DNA of 44,070 nt from Candidatus Eiseniibacteriota bacterium. GTDB lineage: Bacteria > Eisenbacteria > RBG-16-71-46. The stretch covers positions 1-44,070 of the forward strand of contig JACRIW010000115.1 in the NCBI GenBank assembly GCA_016215625.1, written 5' to 3'. Shown piece by piece: positions 20,493 to 28,288 of this stretch. Position numbers and translations under genes: made by a program. The notes below the pieces were generated by a model. That model was given only the letters and a program-made list of their open reading frames with translations, had not been told where the DNA came from and did no database searches. Each line of letters opens with the position of its first letter. The first letter of the stretch is position 1.

Positions 20493-21481
20493 GCCACGGA
20501 CACGCCTGGGGCGAGCCCGTCGCCGGGAAGCGCGTGGACCTGTCCGTGCGCATCGGTTCGCTCACGCTGCGCAACCCGATCCTCACCGCGAGCGGCACGT
20601 TCGGGTACGGCGACGAGTACGCCCACGTCGTGAAGATCGCTTCGCTCGGCGGCGTGGTCACGAAGACCGTCACCGTGCATCCGCGAGCGGGCAACGGCCC
20701 GACGCGCATCGCCGAGACCGCGAGCGGCATGCTCAACTCGATCGGGCTCGAGAACGTCGGGCTCGAACGATTCCGGAGCGAGAAGCTGCCGCGCCTGCGC
20801 GCGCTCGACGCGACCGTGGTCGCGAGCATCGGCGGCGAGACGCCCGAGGAACTCGAGGAGCTGCTCGGCGCGCTCGGCGACGAGCCCGGCGTCGGCGCGT
20901 TCGAGGTGAACTTCTCGTGCCCGAACGTCGCCGCGGGCGGCGCGCGCTACTGGGCCGATCCCGCGCGGCTCGAGAGCACGCTGCGGCGGCTGCGGCACCT
21001 CACGCGGCGGCCGCTGATCGCGAAGCTCTCGCCCGACGTGACCGACATCCGCGAGACCGCGCGCGCGTGCGAAGCCGGCGGCGCGGACGCGCTGACCTGC
21101 GTGAACACGTTCGTCGGCATGGCGATCGACCTCGAGCGCATGCGCAGCAAGCTCGGCAAGGCGACCGGCGGGCTGAGCGGCCCGGCCGTGAAGCCCATGG
21201 CGCTCGCGCGCTGCTGGGAGGCGTCGCGCGCCGTGAAGATCCCGGTGATCGGTTCCGGCGGCATCTCGAGCGGCCGCGACGCGCTCGAGTTCATCGCCGC
21301 CGGCGCCGCCGCCGTGCAGGTCGGCACCGCGACGTTCGTCGAGCCCGGCGCATCGCTGCGCGTGGTGGACGAGATGCGCGCGTGGCTCGCCGCTCACGGC
21401 GTGACTCGCGTGGAGGACTTCCGCGGCATGTTCGACGCACCGGCCGCCCAGGCCGTGGGCGTTCCGGGAGGTGCGAAGTGA
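20489..21481 (+). CDS. pyrD: Dihydroorotate dehydrogenase B, catalytic subunit (class 1B)
   Basis: The 330-residue FMN TIM-barrel enzyme oxidises dihydroorotate to orotate. Its active-site base is the Cys in 'FEVNFSCPNVAAGG', which marks class 1 enzymes; together with adjacent pyrK this makes it the NAD+-dependent 1B type. Other motifs are 'NPILTASGTFGYGDEY', 'KTVTVHPRAGNGPTRIAETASGMLNSIGLEN', the FMN-phosphate loop 'PVIGSGGISSGRDALEFIAAGAAAVQVGTA', and Lys in 'LIAKLSPDV'. The start overlaps the pyrK stop (ATGA) and the stop overlaps pyrF (GTGA). Confidence 0.96.
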   Translation: MSHGHAWGEPVAGKRVDLSVRIGSLTLRNPILTASGTFGYGDEYAHVVKIASLGGVVTKTVTVHPRAGNGPTRIAETASGMLNSIGLENVGLERFRSEKLPRLRALDATVVASIGGETPEELEELLGALGDEPGVGAFEVNFSCPNVAAGGARYWADPARLESTLRRLRHLTRRPLIAKLSPDVTDIRETARACEAGGADALTCVNTFVGMAIDLERMRSKLGKATGGLSGPAVKPMALARCWEASRAVKIPVIGSGGISSGRDALEFIAAGAAAVQVGTATFVEPGASLRVVDEMRAWLAAHGVTRVEDFRGMFDAPAAQAVGVPGGAK

Positions 21482-22194
21482 GCCGGGCCGATTTCGCCGT
21501 CGCGTTCGACGTTCCCACGCTCGCCGAGGCGCTCGCGCTGAACGACGCGCTCGGGGAAGGGCCGGAGTTCGCCAAGCTCGGGCTCGAGCTGTTCGCGGCC
21601 GAGGGCCCCGCGGTCGTGCGCGAGTTCAAGGCGCGCGGCCGGCGCGTCTTCCTCGACCTCAAGCTGCACGACATCCCGAACACGGTGAAGGGCGCGGCCG
21701 CCTCGGCGGCGCGTCTCGGCGCCGACCTGCTCACCGTGCACGCGACCGGCGGCCCCGAGATGATCGCCGCCGCCGTGCAGGGCATCCGCGAGGCGGGTGG
21801 CACGACGCGCGTGGTCGCGGTCACGATCCTCACGAGCCACGATCCCGCGCACATGCCGCCGGGCTTCGCGCGGCCGTTCGATCTCGCCGGCACGGCGCTC
21901 GCGCTCACGCGCATGTCGCTGGAGGCCGGCGCCGCGGGCATCGTGTGCGCCGCGCCCGACCTGAAGGCGCTGCGCGCGGAACTGGGCCCGGACTTCTACG
22001 CGATCACGCCCGGCATCCGCATGAGCGGCGGCGCGACGCACGACCAGAAGCGCGTCGCCACGGTCGAAGGCGCGGTGCGCGACGGCGCGGGCCTGCTCGT
22101 GCTCGGCCGCGCCGTCACGGGCGCGAACGACCCGCGCGGCGCGCTGCTCGCGGCGCGCGAAGAGCGCGAACGCGTCGGGGTGGCGAGGCCGTAG
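21478..22194 (+). CDS. pyrF: Orotidine 5'-phosphate decarboxylase
   Basis: The 238-residue enzyme converts OMP to UMP, the last step of the pathway. The catalytic tetrad region 'RVFLDLKLHDIPNTVKGAA' (DxKxxD) is intact, with 'FAVAFDVPTLAEAL', 'FAKLGLELF' and the phosphate-binding 'YAITPGIRMSG' and 'VLGRAVTGANDP'. The GTG start at 21478 lies 5 nt after GGGAGG and overlaps the pyrD stop by GTGA. pyrE, which makes OMP, is not in the window. It ends in TAG, 22 nt before the convergent small gene; no clear terminator is visible. Confidence 0.96.
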   Translation: MSRADFAVAFDVPTLAEALALNDALGEGPEFAKLGLELFAAEGPAVVREFKARGRRVFLDLKLHDIPNTVKGAAASAARLGADLLTVHATGGPEMIAAAVQGIREAGGTTRVVAVTILTSHDPAHMPPGFARPFDLAGTALALTRMSLEAGAAGIVCAAPDLKALRAELGPDFYAITPGIRMSGGATHDQKRVATVEGAVRDGAGLLVLGRAVTGANDPRGALLAAREERERVGVARP

Positions 22195-22216
22195 CGAAGC
22201 GAGCGCGCCCGGGGCG

Positions 22217-22393
22217 TCAGCTCTCGTCCGTCGGCTTCTCGCGTATGGTCTGGATCTCGCGCGCGAGCTGCTGGGCCTCTTCGAGCCACTCGAGCTTTCG
22301 AGACAGGGGCCAGCGCGCCTCTTCCAGCAGGCGCGCGCGCACGGCTCCTTCCCAGGTGCCGGCCTCGAAGGGATCGCGTTCGTCGCCGGTCAC
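22217..22393 (-). CDS. Small 58-residue protein paired with a nucleotidyltransferase
   Basis: The product (GTG start) reads 'MTGDERDPFEAGTWEGAVRA' and continues '...LLEEARWPLSRKLEWLEEAQQLAREIQ'. It is charged and almost entirely helical; the 'KLEWLEEA..LA' motif is one I associate with small proteins beside nucleotidyltransferase genes. The start is supported by GAGGAG about 9 nt upstream and by a 4-nt GTGA overlap with the nucleotidyltransferase stop. It is likely a partner or antitoxin-like subunit; that function is inference from the pairing only. Confidence 0.65.
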   Translation of the reverse strand: MTGDERDPFEAGTWEGAVRARLLEEARWPLSRKLEWLEEAQQLAREIQTIREKPTDES

Positions 22394-22947
22394 CGGCGAT
22401 TCTCCTCGTCACGGAGCAGTTCGAGCTTCTCGATGTCGTCGAGGTCGTTCCTGCGGCCCGCTCGTCGCTTCATCTCGAGCAGTTCGTCGAGCGGCACGAA
22501 GGTCAGTTCGAGACCGCCTTCCGTCGCGCCGCGCAGCGCCCGTGCGTAAGCCGACTCGAAATCGAACGGGCACTCGAGGAAGACGTCCACGTTCGTCTTG
22601 TCGTGCTCGGGGCTGATGAGCGAAAAGACCATCATGCCCTTCTCCTTCGCCCACTCGGCGCGCTTTCCGGCGTCCGCGAGGTCTTCGAATCGCACGGGCA
22701 ACCGGGGGCGATAACCGAGCGCGGAGAGTTCCACGACGGCCCGCCCCATGGCCGCGGGGTCGGGGTCGAGCACCAGGTCGAGGTCGCTCGTGTACCGCAC
22801 GTAGCCGTGAGCGACGACGGCGAGGCCGCCGGCGATCAGGTAGCGGACGTTCGCGGCATCCAACGCGCGGGCGAGGGCGGCGAGACTGCGGCGTTCCATT
22901 CCGATGGCGTCCTCGGTGCCGGGGGCGGGAATCGCGGGCGCGGTCAT
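22390..22947 (-). CDS. Nucleotidyltransferase-fold protein (AbiEii/DUF6036-like)
   Basis: The 185-residue protein has a minimal nucleotidyltransferase head. 'YLIAGGLAVVAHGYVRYTSDLDLVLDPDP' gives the GG and DxD metal-binding motif, and the third carboxylate is probably in 'TNVDVFLECPFDF'. The C-terminal part ends '...LDELLEMKRRAGRRNDLDDIEKLELL', the 'K..AGR..D..DI..L' motif of these proteins. Relatives act as toxins (AbiE, MenA/HEPN-MNT type) or have unknown roles. The start at 22947 has no clear ribosome-binding site; ATG 22899 ('MERRSLAAL') behind GAGGA is an alternative. The gene is coupled to the small gene downstream by GTGA. Confidence 0.75.
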   Translation of the reverse strand: MTAPAIPAPGTEDAIGMERRSLAALARALDAANVRYLIAGGLAVVAHGYVRYTSDLDLVLDPDPAAMGRAVVELSALGYRPRLPVRFEDLADAGKRAEWAKEKGMMVFSLISPEHDKTNVDVFLECPFDFESAYARALRGATEGGLELTFVPLDELLEMKRRAGRRNDLDDIEKLELLRDEENRR

Positions 22948-22978
22948 CTTGGCCGCTCACCGCGGGTCGTCGCAAGTG

Positions 22979-23875
22979 CTAGCTCAGGAACAGCACCACC
23001 ACTCCCGCGACCGCCACGAGCGCGCCGAGCAATGCGCGCGCCGTCAGCCGTTCGCCGTGGAAGCGCGCGGCGATGAGCATCGCGAAGATGGGGTAGATGG
23101 CGGTGATGCTCGCCGCCACGCCGGTGTCGATGAAGCGGATCGCCGTGAGCGACAGCGTCACGCCGAGGAACGGGCCGAAGAACGCGCCGCCCACCATGAA
23201 CGCGCTCGCGCGCCGGTCCTTGAGCGCCGCGAGCGTCTCCGTGGTCGCGCGCTCGGCCGCCGCGATCGCCCAGATGAACACGGCCGCCGTGCTCACGCGG
23301 ATGACCGTGGCGCTCAGCGGATCGATCCCGGTCTTGAGCGCCATCTTGCTCAGCACGTAGCCGCCGGCCTGGCCGACGGCGCCGAGCAGCGCCGCGAAGA
23401 TGCCCATCGCGACCGAACCTTCCGCGTGCTCGTGCGCGATGTCGCTGCGCGCGCTCACGACCCACGCGATGCCGCCCAGCGTCATGCTCATGCCGAGCAC
23501 GACGAGCGGCCCCGGCGCCTCGTGCAGCACGGGCCACGCGATCAGTGCGGTGAAGATGGGCGCACTCGAGGCGATCAGCGCCGCGCGGCCGGGCCCGAGA
23601 ATGACGAGCGAGCGGAAGTACCACGTGTCGCCGAAGACGAACCCGATGATGCCGGACAGCGTGAGCAGCAGGATCTGCTGCTGCGTCGCCCACACCGGCC
23701 ACGGCGCGCCGCGCGTGACGAACAGCGCGGTGCCGAGCAGCAGGCAGGCCGTGGTGATGCGCAGCCGATTCAGGACGCGCGAACCCATGGCGCGTCCCGC
23801 GGCGGCGAAGAAGTTGGATCCCGTGGCCCAGCAGGCGGCCGTTCCCAACGCGGCGAGCTCTCCGGCGAATCTCAC
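22979..23875 (-). CDS. EamA/DMT-superfamily transporter
   Basis: The ~298-residue protein has ten hydrophobic segments in two EamA repeats: 'ELAALGTAACWATGSNFFAAAGRAMGS', 'IIGFVFGDTWYFRSLVILGPGRAALIASSAPIFTALIAWPVLHE' and, in the second half, 'GVAASITAIYPIFAMLIAARFHGERLTARALLGALVAVAGV'. It exports small metabolites of unknown identity. It is only distantly similar to the EamA protein at 1850-2812 and has no regulator next to it. The start is taken as GTG 23875 ('VRFAGEL'); GTG 23884 is an alternative, and longer frames upstream run into the VapB promoter region. It lies between two toxin-antitoxin-like pairs. Confidence 0.8.
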   Translation of the reverse strand: MRFAGELAALGTAACWATGSNFFAAAGRAMGSRVLNRLRITTACLLLGTALFVTRGAPWPVWATQQQILLLTLSGIIGFVFGDTWYFRSLVILGPGRAALIASSAPIFTALIAWPVLHEAPGPLVVLGMSMTLGGIAWVVSARSDIAHEHAEGSVAMGIFAALLGAVGQAGGYVLSKMALKTGIDPLSATVIRVSTAAVFIWAIAAAERATTETLAALKDRRASAFMVGGAFFGPFLGVTLSLTAIRFIDTGVAASITAIYPIFAMLIAARFHGERLTARALLGALVAVAGVVVLFLS

Positions 23876-23961
23876 GCGGCGCACTATGGAGTGCGACCGC
23901 CCCGCGGGCAACGCGGAGCCGTGTGCGCGATCGCGAAGATCGTTCGGCGAAAGGCCGGTGC

Positions 23962-23991
23962 TTGCACCGCCCGCGCCGAGCGGTGTATATA
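23962..23991 (+). promoter_or_regulatory. Candidate promoter of the VapBC-type pair
   Basis: TTGCAC (23962-23967), an 18-nt spacer and TATATA (23986-23991). A start 7-8 nt downstream would fall on or beside the A of ATG 23999, predicting a leaderless mRNA. This fits the absence of any ribosome-binding site before the antitoxin. Confidence 0.4.
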
Positions 23992-23996
23992 CACCG
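23981..23996. promoter_or_regulatory. 16-bp perfect palindrome, probable antitoxin operator
   Basis: CGGTGTATATACACCG is a perfect inverted repeat ending 2 nt before the antitoxin ATG and covering the probable -10 element. Ribbon-helix-helix antitoxins bind such palindromes to repress their own operon. It is strikingly AT-rich in the centre compared with its surroundings. Confidence 0.75.
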
Positions 23997-23998
23997 CC

Positions 23999-24259
23999 AT
24001 GATTCGCACACAGCTTTTCCTCGACGAGGCCATGCACGCCCGACTGCGGTCGCTGGCGCGCGCGCAGGGCCGAACGGTTTCCGATCTGGTGCGGGAGGCG
24101 ATCCAGCGATCGTTCCTCGCGCCCGAGCAGGACGAGTGGGAGCGAACGCTCCGGGGAATCTGCGGACTATGGCGGGACAGGGACGAGATCGGGGACGGCT
24201 CCGCGTACGTGAGAAGCCTGCGCAAGGATACGCGTCGCCTTCGCTCGCGGCGGGGCTGA
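23999..24259 (+). CDS. Ribbon-helix-helix antitoxin (CopG/VapB type)
   Basis: The 86-residue product opens with a ribbon-helix-helix motif, 'MIRTQLFLDEAMHARLRSLA' followed by 'RAQGRTVSDLVREAIQRSFL': a beta strand that enters the DNA major groove, then two helices. The C-terminal tail 'WRDRDEIGDGSAYVRSLRKDTRRL' resembles the toxin-wrapping segment of antitoxins that pair with PIN toxins. ATG 23999 is the only start; it lacks a ribosome-binding site and may be leaderless. The stop overlaps the toxin start by CTGA. Confidence 0.85.
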   Translation: MIRTQLFLDEAMHARLRSLARAQGRTVSDLVREAIQRSFLAPEQDEWERTLRGICGLWRDRDEIGDGSAYVRSLRKDTRRLRSRRG

Positions 24260-24639
24260 CCGGAGTCCTCTTCGATTCAGACGTCGTCATCCGGCTCTTG
24301 CGCGGATACGAGGACGTCTCCGCTCAGTTTCGGGAGCTGCGCAGGGAAGGAGTTCCGGTCTATTCGACCGCGATCGCCTGGGCCGAAGTCTTCGCCGGTC
24401 TGCGGCGTGGAGAAGAACGAGTCGCGCGGACGTTCTTCGAGCTCTGCGGCGAGGTGGTGATCGACGCGCGCTCGGGCCGGCTGGCGGGCGAATACCTGGC
24501 GCGCTACGCGCGCTCTCACGCACTCGGGATCGCGGATGCGCTCGTCGCCGCCTCCGCCAGCACTTCAGGGCTTCATCTCTGGACGTTCAACCGAAAGCAC
24601 TATCCGATGAAGGACGTCCGGTTCTACGACCCGAAGTAG
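24256..24639 (+). CDS. vapC: PIN-domain toxin (VapC-type ribonuclease)
   Basis: The ~127-residue PIN domain shows the acidic Mg2+ site. It has Asp in 'GVLFDSDVVIRLLRGYE', Glu in 'YSTAIAWAEVFAGLRRGE', Asp in 'HALGIADALVAASAS', and the final 'LWTFNRKHYPMKDVRFYD' with the family's Asn-Lys-His. VapC toxins cleave tRNA or rRNA and are neutralised by the antitoxin encoded just upstream. The start is probably CTG 24256, which overlaps the antitoxin TGA (CTGA) exactly as at 17821. An in-frame ATG at 24169 would add 29 residues that do not belong to a PIN fold and would overlap the antitoxin by 91 nt. It ends in TAG. Confidence 0.85.
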   Translation: MTGVLFDSDVVIRLLRGYEDVSAQFRELRREGVPVYSTAIAWAEVFAGLRRGEERVARTFFELCGEVVIDARSGRLAGEYLARYARSHALGIADALVAASASTSGLHLWTFNRKHYPMKDVRFYDPK

Positions 24640-24663
24640 CGCGCCCTTCCCACGAAACGCCGA

Positions 24664-24685
24664 CGGCCACCCTCGCGGGTGGCCG
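24664..24685. terminator. Bidirectional intrinsic terminator
   Basis: Nine base pairs (CGGCCACCC with GGGTGGCCG, as DNA arms 24664-24672 and 24677-24685) close on a TCGC loop. It lies between the convergent vapC-type gene (stop 24639) and the large secreted-protein gene (stop 24716). There is no long T tract on either side. Confidence 0.6.
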
Positions 24686-24715
24686 CCGACGTCGCGAAGC
24701 CGGATCCTTCCGGCC

Positions 24716-27700
24716 TCAACGCATGAGGATGAGCCTCGTGCCGTACTCGCGTCCGTCCGCCGACATGCGGATGAAGTAGAGCCCGGCTTCGACCGGCCGG
24801 CCTTCGCCGTCACGGCCGTCCCACGTGAAGTCGTGAGCGCCCGCGTTCAGCGTGCCGCGCTGCAGGCGGCGGATCGTGCGGCCCGCGAGGTCGTACACGG
24901 CCGCGTCCACGCGCGCCGTCTTCGTCAGGCTGAGCCGCACGTGCGTCGAGCCGCGCGCGGGATTCGGCCATGCCGTGACCGCTTCGACGTCCGCGCGCTG
25001 CGGCGCCGGAGGCACCGCGAGCACCGCGCCGTCGGCCAGCGTCGCTTCGCCGCAGCCGAGGTCGGTCATCTCGAGGTCGCCTTCTTCGTCGAGCCCGCGC
25101 ACCACCAGCCACTGGTCGGGCAGGTGGCTCCAGATCGGATAGGTGACGTCCACCTCGCACTCGATGGTCTCGCCGCCGCCGATCGAGCGGTAGATCCACA
25201 CCGGCACGCCCGGGGGCAGGCCGTTGAGCCCGACGTACGCGGCCTGGGGCGAGTCACCCGCGCTCACCTGCAGCGCGAGCTGGCGCACCGTGCCGACGGG
25301 TTCGGCGCTCGTGACCGTGAAGCGCGCGAGCTTGTGGCCGCCGTGCCCGATCACGATGGAGTCGAGGCCCGTGTCCACCCAGACCTTCTTGATCGCGGTC
25401 GCCTTGCTCGTGCAGTGGAAGCACGTGTGCTTCGTGTTGTTCGTCACGTTGAACACGAAGCAGCCGCTGCTGCCCGCCACGAGCCACGCCGGACGCGTGA
25501 TGGTGACCGTCACGCTCTGGCACGAGCCGGCCGGGATGTTCATCGAGCCGCTCGAGGGCGAATACGTGACCGGCCCGTTCACCGAGCACGTGCCCGCGGG
25601 CAGGCCGGCGAGCGACCACGAGTAGTTCATGAAGGGCTGCGACCAGTCGTAGTTGCAGATCGTGAAGGTCGCCGTCGCCGTCGTGGCGTACGGACCGAAG
25701 TTCACGGTCGGCGGGACCTTGCACCACTGCTTGCAGAGGATCCACGGGTTCCAGATGATCCCGGCGTCACCGACGTTGATCGCGCGGGCGAAGAGCATCG
25801 GCTCGTCCATCTGGCCGCCGAACACCGAGGTGCCGGCCGCATTGGTGCCGAGGTACAGGTCACCCGTGTTCGAGAACTCGACGGGCGTGCCCGCGGGCAT
25901 CGGATCGAACGTCCCGATCGCGGAGCCGTCGAGGTAGACCGTGCCGGTGGGCGGCAGGCCGGTGCCGGACGACTGCGACACCGACAGCGCGACCGAGTGC
26001 CATTCGCCCGCCGAGACGACCGGGGACGAGACGTAGACCGGCGCCGCCGTGCCCTGCTGCATGCGCACGACCACGCAGCCGTTCTCGATCGACAGCGACC
26101 AGCCCTTCGGGCCGGCCGCGCTCGGCACGCGCTTGTCGAACAGGAAGTGCGCGCCCGTGACGTTGTCGAGCAGGAAGCTCGCGGCGGCCGAGAAGTCGCG
26201 GCCGGCGCCGAAATCGAGCGACGGCGAGTGCGGCACCCGCACGTAGTGGCCCTGCTGGCGGAACCGCAGCCCCTTGTCCATCGCGACCGGCACGATCAGC
26301 GACGCGTCGCCGACGATCTGGCCGGGGTTGCTGCCCGCGGGATCGTGCACGACCTGCCCGCCGGTCTCGTCGAACGGCAGCCACATCACCGCCGTGTTCG
26401 GGATCTTCGCGCACGGCGGCTGCTGCACGTCGCACGGACGGCAGTTGCCGAACAGCTGCCCCGTCGTGACGTTGCCGTTCACGACCACCGTGTAGCAGCC
26501 GCTCGCGGGCATGGTCTGGTTCCAGCCCGGCTGGCCCAGCTCGCACAGCGTGTACGTGCCGTTCGGCAGGCCCCACAGGTGGAAGCTGCCGTTCGCCTGC
26601 GTGTAGATCGTGAACGTGCCCGTCGGGCCGGTCACCACGATCGGCCAGTTCGCCACGCCCGGCTCGCCCTGGTCGAACTTCCCGTCGCAGTCGAGGTCCT
26701 GGAACTTGCCGCCGTGGATCGAGCCCGTGTCCACGGGGCACGTGATCTCGATGTCGCCGAGTTCGAACTTGTCGCCGCCGAGCACGTTGCCGTTGTAGTC
26801 GAAGAGGAAACTGTTCGCGGTCGTGCCGCCGCCGGGCGGGAAGCCCTGCGCGCCGTAGATGTAGTCGTTGAAGCCGAAGTGCAGCGCGTCACCGGTGACC
26901 CAGTAGCGCCCGGGCACGGAGCCCGGCGTGTAGTTGCGGTAGTCCGAGTCCAGTCCGCCGGCGGAGCCGTTGTACGGGGGGCCGACGTAGTTGCCGATGC
27001 TGTACACGCCGGGCGTCAGGTACCACGTGTTCAGGTCGCACGTGTACTCGAGCATGCGCGCGGCGTGCGCCGACACGTACGAGTCGCTGTACATCTGCCG
27101 TTCGGCGAGCAGCAGGTGGCCCTGCTTCGTGAACGAGATGTCGGAGATCGGGTACGAGGTGAAGTTCGCCGAAAGCGGCACGGTGATCACGAGCGTTTCG
27201 GTCGAGGGCACGAAGTTGCCGGAGCCGTCGAGCTGCATCGCCCAGACCTCGTGCAGCCCGGAGTTCCAGCGCGAGAAGTACAGCCGGTTGTCGGTGTGCC
27301 ACTGGATCGCCCAGATGCGCTCGCCGAGCGGCGCCCAGCCCGGCAGCGCGTTGTCGGGGCCGAACGGATCGTACGAGCCGCTGATCGTGCCGTTCATGTC
27401 GAGGCGGTAGATCATGCCGTCTTCCATGTTCGTCACGAACAGCTTCGAGTGCACCGGATCGTAGGTGATGTTGCCGAGGCAGGGGTTCGCCTCGGACGGC
27501 GAACTCGACCACGCCGGGTCGGGAGCGTTCGGCAGGTTCGCGAACACGCTCACGAAGCCCGTCTGGTAGTCGATCTTGTAGATCGAGCCGGAGGTCGAGC
27601 CGGGCAGCTGGCCGACCGCGTCGCCGTTGTACGCGGAGGACGCGCACGCGTAGATGTTGCCGAGGTCGTCGAGCGTCAACCCGAACACCGTGCCGAGCGT

Positions 27701-28030
27701 GTCGAGCTGCCAGCCGCCGAAGCCCGAGCCGCCCACGACGCCGGTGTAGCGGTACATGCTCGCCCAGTTCGTGTTCATGGCCGGGACGTTCGTGGCCAGG
27801 TCGAACAGGCTCACGACGAAGTCACTGCCCGAGAAGCCCTGCATCGTGCCGACGGCGATGTGCCGCCCCGGGAAGTGATTCGTGTACGCGGTGTCGCGAT
27901 AGGCCGGCGCACGTCCGGTGCAGCGGCCGTCCGGACACTCGGGCGGCGGGTCGCCCACCGCGCGGGCCGAAGGCGGCGCGAAGGCGAGGAAGGCAGTGAG
28001 CAGCAGCAACGCGAGCGGCGAGCGACGCAT
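24716..28030 (-). CDS. Large secreted multidomain protein (propeller, SdrB-like, LamG, sorting domain)
   Basis: The 1104-residue protein has a clear signal peptide ('RRSPLALLLLTAFLAFAPPSARA') and starts 7 nt after AGGAGA. Domains in order: about 50-430, a beta-propeller-like region ('LTLDDLGNIYACASSAYNG', 'ITYDPVHSKLFVTNMEDGMIYRLDMNG'); about 438-515, an SdrB/prealbumin-like module with a calcium-type loop ('DLDCDGKFDQGEPGVANW'); about 544-758, a LamG/concanavalin-like domain ('AVMWLPFDETGGQVVHDP', 'FLFDKR', 'YLDGSAIG'); about 765-1000, beta-sandwich sequence with several Cys pairs; and about 1013-1104, the FlgD-like sorting module ('AWPNPARGSTHVRLSL...WDGRDGEGRPVEAGLYFIRM'). It is probably a surface or secreted adhesion/scaffold protein; no enzyme motif is seen. 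Confidence 0.8.
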   Translation of the reverse strand: MRRSPLALLLLTAFLAFAPPSARAVGDPPPECPDGRCTGRAPAYRDTAYTNHFPGRHIAVGTMQGFSGSDFVVSLFDLATNVPAMNTNWASMYRYTGVVGGSGFGGWQLDTLGTVFGLTLDDLGNIYACASSAYNGDAVGQLPGSTSGSIYKIDYQTGFVSVFANLPNAPDPAWSSSPSEANPCLGNITYDPVHSKLFVTNMEDGMIYRLDMNGTISGSYDPFGPDNALPGWAPLGERIWAIQWHTDNRLYFSRWNSGLHEVWAMQLDGSGNFVPSTETLVITVPLSANFTSYPISDISFTKQGHLLLAERQMYSDSYVSAHAARMLEYTCDLNTWYLTPGVYSIGNYVGPPYNGSAGGLDSDYRNYTPGSVPGRYWVTGDALHFGFNDYIYGAQGFPPGGGTTANSFLFDYNGNVLGGDKFELGDIEITCPVDTGSIHGGKFQDLDCDGKFDQGEPGVANWPIVVTGPTGTFTIYTQANGSFHLWGLPNGTYTLCELGQPGWNQTMPASGCYTVVVNGNVTTGQLFGNCRPCDVQQPPCAKIPNTAVMWLPFDETGGQVVHDPAGSNPGQIVGDASLIVPVAMDKGLRFRQQGHYVRVPHSPSLDFGAGRDFSAAASFLLDNVTGAHFLFDKRVPSAAGPKGWSLSIENGCVVVRMQQGTAAPVYVSSPVVSAGEWHSVALSVSQSSGTGLPPTGTVYLDGSAIGTFDPMPAGTPVEFSNTGDLYLGTNAAGTSVFGGQMDEPMLFARAINVGDAGIIWNPWILCKQWCKVPPTVNFGPYATTATATFTICNYDWSQPFMNYSWSLAGLPAGTCSVNGPVTYSPSSGSMNIPAGSCQSVTVTITRPAWLVAGSSGCFVFNVTNNTKHTCFHCTSKATAIKKVWVDTGLDSIVIGHGGHKLARFTVTSAEPVGTVRQLALQVSAGDSPQAAYVGLNGLPPGVPVWIYRSIGGGETIECEVDVTYPIWSHLPDQWLVVRGLDEEGDLEMTDLGCGEATLADGAVLAVPPAPQRADVEAVTAWPNPARGSTHVRLSLTKTARVDAAVYDLAGRTIRRLQRGTLNAGAHDFTWDGRDGEGRPVEAGLYFIRMSADGREYGTRLILMR

Positions 28031-28288
28031 CGGGTTCTCCTCTGACGGGCGCGAGCGGCCCGGTCGGGCGAGGGGGCGCAGGCCATGGGGCGGCCATGAC
28101 GGCGCGGGCCGTCACATTCGGGACTTCGGGCCGACGGGGCGCTTCTAACGAGGAGATTGGAAGGCCTTCGGCCCGCGTGGCGGCGCCGCGCGCGAGCCCG
28201 GGCCGGGCCTCGGAACGGGCCTCGCGGCCGGCGCCGCCGCGCCGGGGGCCTTGACGCGGCAGACCGCGCCCCCCGAATCTGCGCGGGA
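28031..28288. other. Divergent intergenic region between secreted protein and sigma factor
   Basis: The interval is 258 bp of GC-rich sequence with no credible gene. On the plus strand TTGACG (28251-28256) is followed after 18 nt by GAATCT (28275-28280), a weak promoter candidate for the sigma factor whose ATG is at 28289. No promoter could be recognised for the minus-strand secreted gene. Confidence 0.35.

Noticed and set aside
24169..24258. ATG 24169 as the PIN toxin start
   Set aside because: It would add 29 Arg/Gly-rich residues that are not part of a PIN fold and overlap the antitoxin by 91 nt. The CTGA junction fits the other coupled genes.
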